Below are positions 19,875 through 29,500 of a stretch of DNA of 31,617 nucleotides, one piece after another. Made by a program: the position numbers and the translations under genes. Under the pieces are notes generated by a model. The model saw nothing but the letters and a program-made list of their open reading frames with translations, had not been told where the DNA came from and ran no database searches. Positions within the stretch are counted from its first letter, which is position 1. Each line of letters opens with the position of its first letter. The stretch covers positions 1 through 31,617 of the forward strand of contig MU069549.1 in the NCBI GenBank assembly GCA_002284615.2. The letters run 5' to 3'. The DNA comes from Dunaliella salina (Eukaryota > Chlorophyta > Chlorophyceae > Chlamydomonadales > Dunaliellaceae).

Positions 19875-20292
19875 AGAAAAAGAAAAGAAAAACTACGTAG
19901 GCAGAGAAAGTCTCCCTACATCAATTAAGGAAAGGGAGACAAATTGGCCCAAAAAAAGAGCCGTGAGCCCCCTCAACCACAAGGTATGAAAAAGAGAGAG
20001 CTGATGTGGATCTGGAGGGTTACTAGAAGCACCTGGCTCTGGAACCTGGCTGTGGGAAGTAATCTTGTTTTCAATAGCGCAGCGTGTGGTGACTAATTTG
20101 TGGGCATATGCATATGCATATTGAATAGAATGGGCATGAAGTTGTTGAGCAAGCTTCGTGGCATGCTGGTGATCCAATCCTAGTTGTTTGAATTGCTTTC
20201 AAGGTACGTTCAGTGTGAATAGTTCCACCTACACCCAGGAGAATAGGGTGAATTGTAACAGCTTCAGCGTCAATACGTTACTAAGGTCTGCT
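19875..20292 (-). mobile_element. Dualen-like LINE 3' end, antisense, truncated
   Basis: It closely matches 30825-31215 in the same orientation. The minus-strand frame (19980-20176) reads HATKLAQQLHAHSIQYAYAY and ends GASSNPPDPH, the C-terminal tail of the LINE polyprotein, followed by a 3' UTR ending at the AAGAAAAAGAAAAG stretch. A duplicated TATGCA inserts Tyr-Ala repeats compared with the other copy. Upstream coding sequence stops at about 20292, where the plus-strand LINE region begins. Confidence 0.8.
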
Positions 20293-20782
20293 AAAAAAAA
20301 TGGGAAAGCAAGAAGTAAGGTAATCCATCCAGGTAAGCCAGCTTTTTTCCGCCGCTCTCCAGTCACGGACACGCATGCACGAGCATATCTGAGGCCGCCC
20401 CGGCGCGCTCAGGGAAGTGGGATTCACGGTGATGGCGACCACCCGTTGGGCCGAAGTCGTTCACTCCGCACGCAAGGGCCTTCCCTGAGCGCCCGGTCAG
20501 CGAAAGGCCGACCCTGTCAAACAGAGCTCCCCACAAGCACGCAGAGCACATGCTGTATCAATCAGCCGTACGGCTTAATTTCCCCAAGTATTCTTCCTAA
20601 AGCCAAGCTGAAGACCCCGGAACATGCAACCTCCAAGTCAATCTCAAAGGAGTTACCGGTTGGTCTGTCTGGCAGCCAGCCTGCTCTAGCCCATACTGAT
20701 TCTCATGCACCTGCCCAGACTAGCAGCACTCCTCCTGCTGATGCCAATATCCAGACAAGCGCACATTTTTAGCCCATAGCAG

Positions 20783-22057
20783 GTGGCAATTACTGTAACT
20801 GCTCCTTCCCCACACAGAAGTACATTGCTACCAGTCTGCCTACGCAAGCCACCTCTTCCATTGACATTCCTGCGAGCCATTACACCTCACCTAAGACCAC
20901 GAATGCATCGCGCCTCTCAGGCACAGCCTGCATCAAATGGCCATCCCTGTCACCTCCCTCACTGCAAAATCCAGGAAGAAGAGCACATGCCCACGCAATT
21001 TACTCCAGCAATCATAAATGCGCTCCACATTCATGCTCAGTTCGTGCAACGCACCTTTCACAAAACACTCCGACATGCGCACAAACACACTACCCTAGTC
21101 TGCACATGTGCTTGCCTCACGAAAATGCTAATTGCTCCATCAAAGAAAGCTCACGCCACTACTGTCTTATGTGCCACAATGCGTGCAGTCCCAAGTGCCT
21201 TCACCGACCGCCAGATGAAGAGAAGAGCAGCTTTGTCCACTCTTCGGAGGGTCATGAAGGCCTGCTTTTCTGTTTACTGTCACTGCGCTGCATCCTCTTC
21301 TCAACCTTCCTCTCCTAAAAATTCCAATTCCCTGTCCGGGAGGTGGAACCTCTTGCAAAATTTTTCCAAATTCCAGCACTTTGCAAATTTTCCAGAGTTT
21401 CCCAGAAACCTAATCTCTGGGTGCCAAAACCCAAGAGGAGACAAAAAGGCTGATATGCCCCTGCTTGACCCCCGCGCAATCCACTCAGCTCTGCATGAGA
21501 GCAAGATGCGCAAGGTTGGCATGCCCCCCTTGCATAGTGTTTTGTACTTTGAACAACAACAGCGCGGCAGCAACCACTGCCAAGTTCATGCCATCAACAA
21601 TGTGTTCGGACACTGCATTGTGACTCCAGAGGCGAAGAAGAACTCTAACCAAATTCAGTACAATACAGACACCAGTTTCGAGGGCTGGCTTCACGCCTTT
21701 GAAAGAAACACTGGATTCTCTGAAAGTGTCATGATTCAGTGGCTTGCTCACAATAACCTACACCAAAGCAAGGTATTTACATTCACCAGAAGTACTAGAA
21801 ACATTTGCGCAAGTCTAAACTCGTATGCCCGCCGGTACAACTACGAAGCTTTCCCCTGTCGCAGCCAGCACCATGCTTTTGCCATCAAAAGGTTTAGAGG
21901 CACTTGGAGGCTTTTAGACTCACTCAACAGCAGGGCAGTAGAGTTAAGCCCATCCAGCATTCAACAGCTCTTCACAGCTCACAAGCTTAGCATCACTAAT
22001 GAGGATAGCAGAGAGGAGTTTGCCTACCCTGATTCTCTAGAAAAAAAGCTAAGTTGA
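20783..22057 (+). CDS. LINE polyprotein N-part with Josephin-like cysteine protease domain 1
   Basis: A 424-codon open frame. Residues 1-250 are low-complexity and basic, without a recognised domain. From about 253 there is a Josephin-type papain-fold protease: YFEQQQRGSNHCQVHAINNV with the presumed nucleophile Cys266 (TGC at 21578), and HHAFAIKRFRGTWRLLDSLN with His364 (CAT at 21872) and Asp379 (GAC at 21917). The His-to-acid spacing of 15 and the flanking pattern equal ataxin-3 (EHWFTVRKLGKQWFNLNSL, from memory; Cys14, His119, Asn134). The role in the element is unknown; deubiquitinase-like activity is inference. It ends at TGA 22055-22057; the next protease continues in another frame after 10 bases. 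Confidence 0.8.
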   Translation: MAITVTAPSPHRSTLLPVCLRKPPLPLTFLRAITPHLRPRMHRASQAQPASNGHPCHLPHCKIQEEEHMPTQFTPAIINALHIHAQFVQRTFHKTLRHAHKHTTLVCTCACLTKMLIAPSKKAHATTVLCATMRAVPSAFTDRQMKRRAALSTLRRVMKACFSVYCHCAASSSQPSSPKNSNSLSGRWNLLQNFSKFQHFANFPEFPRNLISGCQNPRGDKKADMPLLDPRAIHSALHESKMRKVGMPPLHSVLYFEQQQRGSNHCQVHAINNVFGHCIVTPEAKKNSNQIQYNTDTSFEGWLHAFERNTGFSESVMIQWLAHNNLHQSKVFTFTRSTRNICASLNSYARRYNYEAFPCRSQHHAFAIKRFRGTWRLLDSLNSRAVELSPSSIQQLFTAHKLSITNEDSREEFAYPDSLEKKLS

Positions 22058-22058
22058 T

Positions 22059-22640
22059 CCTCTCTCTATGGAGAAGCAAGAGAAAGCCTTCTGCCTGGTC
22101 CACTCCTTCAACATGGCCATAGGAAAGCATGTGATCTCTGGGAACGAGGTCCTCTCCCACGTAGAGAACATGAATGAAGCGCTCCTCCAGCGCGACCTTC
22201 AAAACTCTCTCTTGAACGCTTCTACACCCCTAACACAGGCAACTTCAACATCACGATTCTCAACCATTACCTGAGCAAAATTCCCTGGAACCGGGATAGA
22301 AGATATATACTTCAGAACTCCGACCACACTGACCTCGCTGCGGGTGAGATCACTCAGGAGCTAATAGAAGGCATCCTCCTCAATGCTGCCTACAAAGACA
22401 CAGTTATCTTAACCACGATTACAAACCCCAATACCCTCCATGGGCATGCTATCACCCTCAAGCGTACCAGCACCACCTCCTCCCACAATGCCAATAACTG
22501 GTTTCTCCTGGATCCACACAAAGACCAAGCAAACGAGCTACTTACCAGCAGCGATTGGAACAGGTTGCAAGGCAGCATTATTTTCCTACAGCAAGGCAGC
22601 GTCTGGGATGGTCTTCATCCTCAGTCTGATCTTCATTTAG
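22059..22640 (+). pseudogene. Josephin-like cysteine protease domain 2 of the LINE (frameshifted)
   Basis: The frame from 22068 reads EKQEKAFCLVHSFNMAIG, which has the spacing of EKQEGSLCAQHCLNN in ataxin-3 (from memory); the presumed nucleophile is TGC at 22092. After a frameshift near 22205 it continues RFYTPNTGNFNITILNHYLS, then GHAITLKR with His (CAT at 22445) and NWFLLDPHK with Asp (GAT at 22511). It ends in QGSIIFLQQGSVWDG. The order Cys-His-Asp is the same as in domain 1, so the two are probably an old tandem duplication, now well diverged. Confidence 0.75.
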
Positions 22641-22902
22641 CTGACAGCTCCTTCCCTTTTGACCCTAACACATTTACTTACAAAAATGTCATCAACATTG
22701 ACACACCACCTGAGCTGCCAACACAAAAACCTTTTTGTTCATTAATCCAGAGCAAACTCACAATTCACTACCAAACACACCTCCCTACAGTCCCCACCCT
22801 CTGGCAAACAATTGCTCTACTGCCCCCACTCCGCCAACCAGTGCCGATGAAAGCAGCCATCGTAACAAGCAACGAGCTCCTCCCCAACCTCACTTCAATA
22901 AT
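22641..22902 (+). other. LINE linker between protease 2 and endonuclease
   Basis: Open in short overlapping frames (Pro/Thr/Ser-rich, for example NIDTPPELPTQKPFC). No domain was recognised; it is most likely the unstructured linker of the LINE polyprotein. Confidence 0.5.
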
Positions 22903-24275
22903 AAGATCACAAAGCTCGAGTTCGTGACCATGAATGTAAGAGAGGCCTCTCTACAAGCCATTTGGATTTGGGACATGCCATTGCTACGCACAATCCAGAT
23001 GTCCTAGTGCTCACAGAAATCAAGCTCAACAATAGCAACAAACATCGAGCGTGGCTTGTCAACTTACTCAAACAATATAAGTGGTGGCCTGCCTACAACA
23101 AAGACGGTGGGACTATCATCTGTGTCGCACAGGCATAGCTCTCTCAACCAACTGCTCCAATGTTAGCCTAGATCCAAATGGCAGGCACGCCTCCGTTATC
23201 CTCAAAAGCCAATATTCAAGCCTCCTCATCATTGGTACATATTGGCCCTCAGGCAGCTCTCCAGAACACATGGGCTCAAGTTGTTAGATGTAATCAGAGC
23301 TTGAATCCATCATGAACACCCATAATAGCAGCACACCCATCATTATTGGGGATATGAATGCAACAATAAAAGATGATGACCGAACCAGTAACAGGAGCTA
23401 TCACTAACCCTGTGACATCTAGTACAGATCACTAGATAGACCCTGTGACATCCAGTAGAGACCACTAGATATCACTAACCCTGTTGCACTGTTGTTGGCA
23501 CTGTTGTTGGCACTGTTGTTGGCACTGGAAGTGATTTTGCAGATGCCGGTTCCAGTCAATAGTAGGAACTGGAGTGGTGTGTGAGGTCCGCCTCTTCCTC
23601 AACATAGCATAGACCTGAGGGTCCTTGTTAAACACCTGTCCAGAAAAAGCGCATACTGCTGCCTTCTGTGGCAGCGCTTTGTCCTACGGTTACACCTTCT
23701 ACAATCCCTCCGGAGGGATCCTGGCATGCATGCTTTGCTTCCCTGCGTCTCACTGCTGCAATAAACAAGTTTCACCTCAACCTGCAGAGTTCATCAAACC
23801 ACAACAGGTTCAAACGCCCTTTCTGCTCTTTGCACACACAAAATAACACTTCGCCAAGGATATGATGCCAACCGTCCTATCACTTAGCTTGCCCAATCAT
23901 AGAATGCACGCAGAAAGCAAGCTTGTCAACATGACCAGACTCTGCTTGTTGTAACTGATACAGGAGGACAACATTGTTGGCTAAATGCTCTGAATAAGCA
24001 AGAGCCTTCTTCATATCCTTGTGACATCCAGTACAGAAATGTTCTCCTCTCTAACGACCTCTCACCCTGTACAGAGGATCCGGAAGCTTCCGGAAGCTGC
24101 CAGGCCCTGGACCCGCTGTCAAGCCACGGGCAGAGAAGCTGACAATGGTACGATCTACTCTTTTGGCAGGATTGATGACATCATTCTGCCCTCCAGACTT
24201 GCATCTACTTGCACTCCCTGCCATACCTGCAAGCTTGGCTACCTGAGTGACCACATCCCTCTTCTGGTCAGCATA
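22903..24275 (+). pseudogene. LINE APE-type endonuclease domain (frameshifted, interrupted)
   Basis: In successive frames: KLEFVTMNV (start, 22912), PDVLVLTEIKLNN (22996; catalytic Glu GAA at 23016), LLIIGTYWPSGSSPEHM, IIIGDMNATIKDDDR (GAT at 23351), then a foreign insertion, then FGRIDDIILPSR (24164) and GYLSDHIPLLVSI (catalytic Asp-His at 24249-24254). These are the standard motifs of APE/EEP endonucleases that nick the target DNA to prime reverse transcription. Several frameshifts and stops are present. Confidence 0.85.
23426..24018 (+). mobile_element. Insertion in the endonuclease domain, about 0.6 kb
   Basis: The LINE sequence breaks after GDMNATIKDDDR and resumes at PCDIQYRNVLLSN. The break is flanked by CCTGTGACATCTAGTACAG (23410) and CCTTGTGACATCCAGTACAG (24018), and there is a further partial copy at 23435. 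Inside are three CACTGTTGTTGG repeats (23488-23525) and an unrecognised 65-codon frame. Class unknown. Confidence 0.6.
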
Positions 24276-24657
24276 CCTACCAATGTTCTCGATGTCTCCA
24301 TAACACGCATTAACAACCTCCAGCCTACCAAGCAACCACCCCGCCTAGTCCTGGCCCACCCTGTCAGCATTTTTGACCAGCAAACCTTCATGCAATCGGT
24401 TCTTGACCCCACACATGGAGTCATCCAGGAGCTTGAAGGTACTCTGCAAGTGCTCAACCCAGCCTACACAGAAGCTAGCACCTTCCTCAGAAACCACAGG
24501 TCAACGAGTGCCAAAACTACCAAGAAGCTCACCTCTCTATGCCAAAGACCTGCCCCTGAAATCCTAGAGGACCTGGCAAACAAAGTCGCCAACCTCATAC
24601 ATTCCTCCCACGACGTTGCTCTAAAAATTTGCTAGACTAAAACAATCTCTGAAGACC
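24276..24657 (+). pseudogene. LINE linker between endonuclease and RT
   Basis: It continues the open frame from 24021 to the TAG at 24633-24635: RLVLAHPVSIFDQQTFMQSV and following. This is the variable region between endonuclease and RT in LINE ORF2 proteins. Confidence 0.6.
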
Positions 24658-25969
24658 ATAGACACTACAACCTGAGACCTGTCAGCAACAAGCGCAACTC
24701 TCTGCTGAAAAGACTAGGCCAGATCAGAGCTATCCAGAAACATGTCCTCTCACCCTTTGCCAACGCCAACTTGGAGCCAACGCCAACTTGAAGGACCTGA
24801 CTTCCAACGTGCTAGAGCAAGTCAAGGGCAATGAAGCCTTACATAAGGCAATCTCAGAGCTAAGAACGCTCAATCCCAACCTACCTCTGCAAGAACAGCT
24901 GGAAAGTCTTTTCAAATCCACCAAAGAAACTATAGCTAGCATTGATCGGACCAAAAACATTGAACAAACTGAACAAGCTTGCAAACAACAATGCATACTT
25001 GCTATCAAAAGTCCAAAGAAAGCGCACAAAGAAATCTTCAAGGATAAGAATGCACAACCAAGAGCTGGCCTTCAAGCCCTACGCAACCCTGAAGATAACC
25101 ATCTCGAAACAGAACCCAAGAAAATTGCACAAATTGTAGAGAAATACTACAACAATGCCCTTAAAAACGTCAATGTAAAAACTGGAAAATACCTTCCAGA
25201 GGAAGCACCCAGAAACTATCTTTGGGAGCAAGCAGGAGCATCAACACATGTTCCCGACCCCTTCACCCTCCAGTCTCAAATAACCAAAGATGAATTAGAG
25301 GGAAAACAAGAAAGAGGCTGGCTCCACTCCAAGATCCTTGACAAAAACACCTTCCGCAAATGCATTAAGACTTTGAGCCACAACAGAACTCCAGGGCCGG
25401 ATGGCATAGCTAATGAGCTCTTGAAGATGCTCCTTCCAGAGATCCAAGAAACTATACACAAGCTCTTCATCATAATGCGGGCCACGTGTCTGACCCCTGT
25501 GAACTGGAAAACAAGCAGCACGATCCTGATAGACAAGGGAAAAAGAGAAGAAACTAACCTTTCCTCCTACAGACCAATAGGAATTGCTAACACGCTCTAC
25601 AAACTCTGGACCCGCCTCATCACCAGCACACTTTATGAATATACTGAAGCGCACTCACTGCTCAGCAGTACGCAAGCTGGCTTCCGCAACCAAAAAGATA
25701 GAGTCCACCAGTTCCAAAGTGTGATCATGAGCTTAGAAGACGCCAAATTCTTCAAACAAGACATCTATGCCCTCATCGTGGATTTCACCTCCGCATTCAA
25801 CACAACCGATCATGACCGCATGCTATGGATAATGTATGACCTTGGCTTCCCCACTGATGCCATAGACACTGTGAAGAACCTGTACGAAGACGCCACCACC
25901 CTCATCAGACTTGCCAATGGGACTAACACTGGGCAAATTCCCGTTGAAAGAGGCACTATTCAAGGTGAT
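24658..25969 (+). pseudogene. LINE reverse transcriptase, fingers and palm part 1
   Basis: A frame of 399 codons from 24788 (preceded by short frames with a duplicated GCCAACGCCAACTTG, 24760-24790). The N-terminal part is a Lys/Glu-rich linker. RT motifs follow: RTPGPDGIANELLKML, ILIDKGKREE, SYRPIGIANTLYKLWTR, TQAGFRNQKD, motif A IVDFTSAFNTTDHDRM (Asp, GAT at 25781), and motif B start RGTIQGD at 25950-25969. The frame then leaves the LINE and stops at 25984. FNTT replaces the more usual FDTV. Confidence 0.93.
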
Positions 25970-26162
25970 GTTAAGGTAGAGCCTTAAGGACACTATGCTG
26001 TCTTACTGTATGCTTGTGTCGTGGCCCAAACGCCAGTATTTAGAGGGTATAATACTCTGGGGGTCGAACCCAGCACAAGCACTTGTCACCATTTAACCAC
26101 TTTTCAACCAACCTCAACTGTACTCTTTGCAGTTGCACCTCATTGCAACCTTCTTCGTAAGA
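25970..26162 (+). other. Short insertion inside RT between motif B halves
   Basis: RT breaks at QGD (25969) and resumes at RGDTLSSFLFLLYMEPL (26160). The intervening 190 bp contains CTGGGGGTCGAACCCAG, a 5-bp hairpin resembling a tRNA B box, and GGTATAATACTC. I could not fold it as a tRNA. It starts GTTAAG, but whether it is an intron-like or a SINE-like insertion cannot be told. Confidence 0.5.
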
Positions 26163-26431
26163 GGCGACACATTGTCTTCTTTCCTATTCCTACTTTACAT
26201 GGAACCCCTTCTCCGTTGGCTCCATGTAGGAGGGCGCGGTTACAAACACATCTGCATCCCAAATCAAAACCAAACTGTCTCGGACACGCACCTGGCCAAC
26301 ATTCTAAGCAGCGCCTCCTTTGCTGATGACCTACTCAGCAAGACATACACTATTCAAAACCTTAAATTTCAGGCCCGTAAGATTACACTTTATTCCGACT
26401 GGGCAGCTCTCATCATATCCGGTATGTCGCG
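26163..26431 (+). pseudogene. LINE reverse transcriptase part 2 (motif C)
   Basis: It reads GDTLSSFLFLLYMEPLLRWL, then SSASFADDLLSKTYTIQNL, with the catalytic FADD motif (GAT GAC at 26325-26330), and ITLYSDWAALIISG. It is in the same orientation and order as the preceding RT piece. It is cut off at 26431, resuming at 28265 with SKTKVTGILYGH. Confidence 0.93.
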
Positions 26432-26447
26432 TGAGATGACTGCGCTG

Positions 26448-26910
26448 CCAGGTCGTACTCATAATTGCATCAGGTCTCCAAGGTGAACAGCCTCTAGTCG
26501 ATAGAACGTGAAGTTTCCATGAGTAGGAGGGCGTGGGTGTCGTTGCGCAGCCTTGGGCGTGAGCCTGGGTGAAACGGCATCTAGTGCAGATCTTGGTGGT
26601 AGTAGCAAATATTCCGGTCCATGAAAATCCGGGGGAGCGGCTACCGATCTTGCCAGGTCGTACTCATTGCGCTGCCCATCGAAAGGGAAAAGGGTTAAGA
26701 TTCCCTTACCTGGACAAGGCGGCTGACGGTAACGTAAGCGAGCCCAAAGACATCGGCATTGGTCCTGGAAAGAGTTCTCTTTTCTTTTTAACAGCTCGAA
26801 GGCCCTGGGATCAAATCATTCGGAGATAGGGCTCAGAAGCTGGTAAAGCACCGCACTTCTTGCGGTGTCCGGTGCGCCAATGACGGTCCATGAAAATCCG
26901 GGGGAGCGGC
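26448..26910 (+). pseudogene. Scrambled cytosolic 28S (LSU) rRNA pseudogene
   Basis: Blocks of conserved eukaryotic 28S sequence occur in the wrong order. 26448-26507 holds GGTCGTACTCATAATTGCAT and CAGGTCTCCAAGGTGAACAG; 26510-26614 holds GAGTAGGAGGGCG and AGATCTTGGTGGTAGTAGC; 26615-26678 holds CCATGAAAATCCGGGGGAGC and a second copy of the GGTCGTACTCAT start; 26679-26910 holds GGTTAAGATTCCC, GAGTTCTCTTTTCTTTTTAA, TGCGGTGTCCGGTGCGCC and again CCATGAAAATCCGGGGGAGC. In an intact 28S the second block comes first and the first block comes last, so this copy cannot fold or function as a whole. Confidence 0.9.
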
Positions 26911-27183
26911 TGGGGTTTTCGCTGACAGGAGTGGGATTGCTGCCCCTTCTGCGAAGGCTGCTCACCTGCGCCTCGGCTGCGCGCAACTATGAGTGCTGCG
27001 CGGCCTCGGCTAGACAGCTGGAGCGTTGAGTGGCGAAGATACTATGCTGGGGTCAAGCCTATGCCTGTGGCACACTGAGAGCAGGCTGCCTTAGAATGCC
27101 TTTGCAGACTTATTGTGATGTGAGAGCTAAGTCAGATGCCAGGGAGAGCTGGCTGTCAGTGGGTTTACGTTCCTGGCTGCCGG

Positions 27184-27366
27184 GGAACTTACTGCCAGAT
27201 TGCCGGTGTGGGCTTATGCACCGGGTTGCCTTTGTGGACTTATGTGCCGGGCTGCCGGTGTGGGCTTATGCACCAGGTTGCCGTTGTGGACTTATGTGCC
27301 GGGCTGCCGGCGTGGGCTTATGCACTAGGTTGCCTGTGTGGACTTATGTGCTGGTCTGCCACTGTG
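27184..27366 (+). repeat. Minisatellite, about 50-bp unit, 3-4 copies
   Basis: The unit is TGCCGGTGTGGGCTTATGC then ACCGGGTTGCC and TTGTGGACTTATGTGCCGGGC, itself made of two similar 25-bp halves. It produces Gly/Cys-rich repeat frames (LPVWAYAPGC) that I do not consider genes. Confidence 0.85.
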
Positions 27367-28264
27367 GTTAGACTGTAAGGGCTGAGCATGCATGGAGAGA
27401 GAAAGAGAGGTCCTGGCACTACTTCCACCTTTCTGCTTACTAGTCGTCCCTTGCTGACGCTGGGCTCTCAATCTTGGCGCTGTGTGGTGCACTTCACACG
27501 TATGCTTCCATTGATTACAAGAGAGAGAGAACAAACTGAACTAACTGCTGAAGCCACAGGAAAAAAGGCAGAAGAAGAAATAATTNTTAAGAAGCTAAAC
27601 TGCAAGAGCAGAAGCCTTTGAAAGCCTCAGGCAGACCACACAAAGACAAACACTGAGAGTCGGGCTCTATGAGCCCTCCTGAAGACACAGAGACAGAAAG
27701 GGAACAAGACTGTTGGGGACACAAGACTGGAAACCAGAGAAGCAGCAGGACTGAGGCTACAGTTGCTCCCTGAGGAGCACACGCTGACACACAGGCAAGT
27801 CTGCCAAAGGCAGGAGAGCGAAGCATCTAAACCTAACTTAAGACAGAAAGCAGCGGAACTGGAGTCCTTCTAAGTTGCTCTCCAAGGAGCCTGCACATGA
27901 CAAGACAGGAGGTCTGAGCCTCTTAACAAGGAAGGGGTCTGCGCATTGACATGCGCGCCCTAACACAAAACTGCTCACACACGAGTCTGGCTCTGGCGAG
28001 CCCATAAAACATCCAGGACAGGACTGAAGACGAAGGTCTAACGGCCCAGGAAGGTCCAGCTCACACTTCAAGCAGGGGGGGACGGACACGGTGTCCGNCC
28101 CCCCCCCCCCCCCCCNTCCACGTACACCAATGGAGCAATGCTAAGAGTTCCTCTTGGTCTGAGACTGAGCCTGCATGCAGCGGCTCTCCTATGATACACT
28201 AATACTACAGAGGCACAGCTCTATGGCTAGGCGCCTGACGCAGAATGCACGCGCACGCCCACGC
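27367..28264 (+). other. No gene seen; includes Ns and a poly-C run
   Basis: Purine-rich sequence with single Ns at 27586, 28097 and 28116, and a run of Cs between the last two. Minus-strand frames (27587-27826 and 27838-28089) have no recognisable domain. Confidence 0.5.
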
Positions 28265-28386
28265 GCATGACAGGTAGCAAAACCAAAGTGACAGGCATCC
28301 TTTACGGCCACTCGCCGAGGGACAAGAATGGAGTGACACCCTCCCAGACCCTTTGCCAGCAGCTTGAAGATAAAATTGACATACAA
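28265..28386 (+). pseudogene. LINE reverse transcriptase part 3
   Basis: It reads GSKTKVTGILYGHSPRD and QTLCQQLEDKIDIQ, the segment after the FADD-containing palm that precedes the thumb in this LINE family. It follows from part 2 (ALIISG). It is cut at the CATACAA repeat (28380-28386) by the next insertion. Confidence 0.8.
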
Positions 28387-29360
28387 CAGCGACCTCCAAG
28401 AAGCATAACTTTTGGAAGCCAAGGGTCAATCCAATTAAAAATTATATATTCGAAATCTTGGGACCAAGAGCTATCCATTGGTATATGTGTGGGTTTGATC
28501 TGAGGAGGGGGGGGGGGGTGTCTGGCGGTGAAAATGGGCTTTTCGACTTTTTGGAACCCCCCTTCCAGAAATTGTTCGGAAGCTTCATGCTCATCCTGTC
28601 ATGTATGCCTACAAACTTGCCAGCACCAGACGCGCTCTTGAGAAGACCTTTTTCAACTCTCAACAAGGTCAGGCACGGGATACTGCTTGTAACCCTCCTG
28701 ATCCCCACTGACTTCTCTCTTCTGTTTTCTCTTAATGAAGAGGATACACGGTGCCTCGGCCCTAGGTATCCCCTTTTCCTTAATTGATGTGGGGAGTGTT
28801 TTCACTGCCTGCGTAGTTTTCTCTTTTCTTCCAGAAATTTGTCTGGGCCACTTCTACAGGATTCTAAAGACACCATTGGATTCTTGTGCTCAAGAAGTGT
28901 CTGTTGGCACCCTCTTTGGGTAAATTGAGTTAAAGGGGGGGTCTGTGTACATGGCTGGGAGTCAGTGCCATGCACGCAAGGGTGTGGGCGGCAGGGGGTG
29001 TAAAAACAAACATGCAACAAATAAGTTCAAACTTCCAGGATGGTGACAATGTATGATGGAATAATGCATGGTGAAATTAGGGGGGCAGTTAGTGGACTTG
29101 CAAGCTAGTTGTGGGTGCCTGGAAGGGCAGGTATGCATGAGCGTCCTCTCCTCAGTTTTTGCCCCATATCTCTGCTGCACCTCAATCCCTCAATGTGCTG
29201 AGCATGCAGGTTGATAGCTATTTGAAAGAGGAGTAGATTGGTACCCTTTTTGTCCGCATTGGGGCACTGGGAGGGGGGTTTTGGGGTGGGTGGGTGGGTC
29301 AGGGGGGTCCCACCCAGTTTTCGGGCATGGCTTCCACCACTTTTTTTTTTAAGCCTCCTG
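28387..29360 (+). mobile_element. Insertion in RT bounded by CATACAA direct repeats
   Basis: The perfect 7-bp repeats CATACAA at 28380-28386 and 29361-29367 bracket 974 bp, and the RT frame is restored when one repeat and the insert are ignored. It contains a plus-strand LINE 3'-tail piece (28768-28833), G runs, and a T run near its right end (29341-29350), followed by AAGCCTCCTG. There is no coding gene. The direct repeats look like a target-site duplication. Confidence 0.75.
28768..28833 (+). repeat. LINE 3'-tail fragment, sense orientation
   Basis: CCCTTTTCCTTAATTGATGT, GGGGAGTG and TGCCTGCGTAGTTTTCTC then TTTTCTTCC. It is the same 3' terminal sequence as the antisense copies at 17325, 19875 and 30815. 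It sits within the CATACAA-bounded insertion. Confidence 0.75.
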
Positions 29361-29500
29361 CATACAAGGACAAAAAGCACAGTTCATCACACCAGACACA
29401 CCTTTCCGTTACCTGGGAGTAGAACTAACCATGAACTTGAACTGGAAGCACCAAATACAGTGCATGACAGGTAACCTCAAAGAAAAGCTAGAAAACCTAA
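29361..29500 (+). pseudogene. LINE reverse transcriptase part 4 (thumb)
   Basis: It reads KAQFITPDTPFRYLGVELTM and NLNWKHQIQCMTGNLKEKL then ENLK, the FxYLG motif and thumb helix of LINE RTs. It is cut by an insertion at the AACCTAA repeat (29494-29500). Confidence 0.88.

Larger units (their letters stand above)
26432..28264 (+). mobile_element. Composite insertion inside RT, about 1.8 kb, carrying rRNA pseudogene
   Basis: It lies between RT pieces ending SDWAALIISG and beginning GSKTKV. Both edges contain GGTA, a possible 4-bp duplication. Contents: a scrambled 28S fragment (26448-26910), a GC-rich stretch (26911-27183), a minisatellite (27184-27366), and unassigned sequence with a low-quality C run flanked by single Ns (28097 and 28116). 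No coding gene is recognised. Confidence 0.6.

Noticed and set aside
26040..26090. tRNA gene
   Set aside because: The GGTCGAACC hairpin suggested a T arm, but the loop register is wrong and no acceptor, D or anticodon arms could be paired.
29175..29205. Possible distant terminal exon with SLNV (TCCCTCAATGTG)
   Set aside because: It resembled SpoU motif 3, but lies 14 kb away inside a LINE insertion, and exon 11 at 15211 matches over its full length in phase.
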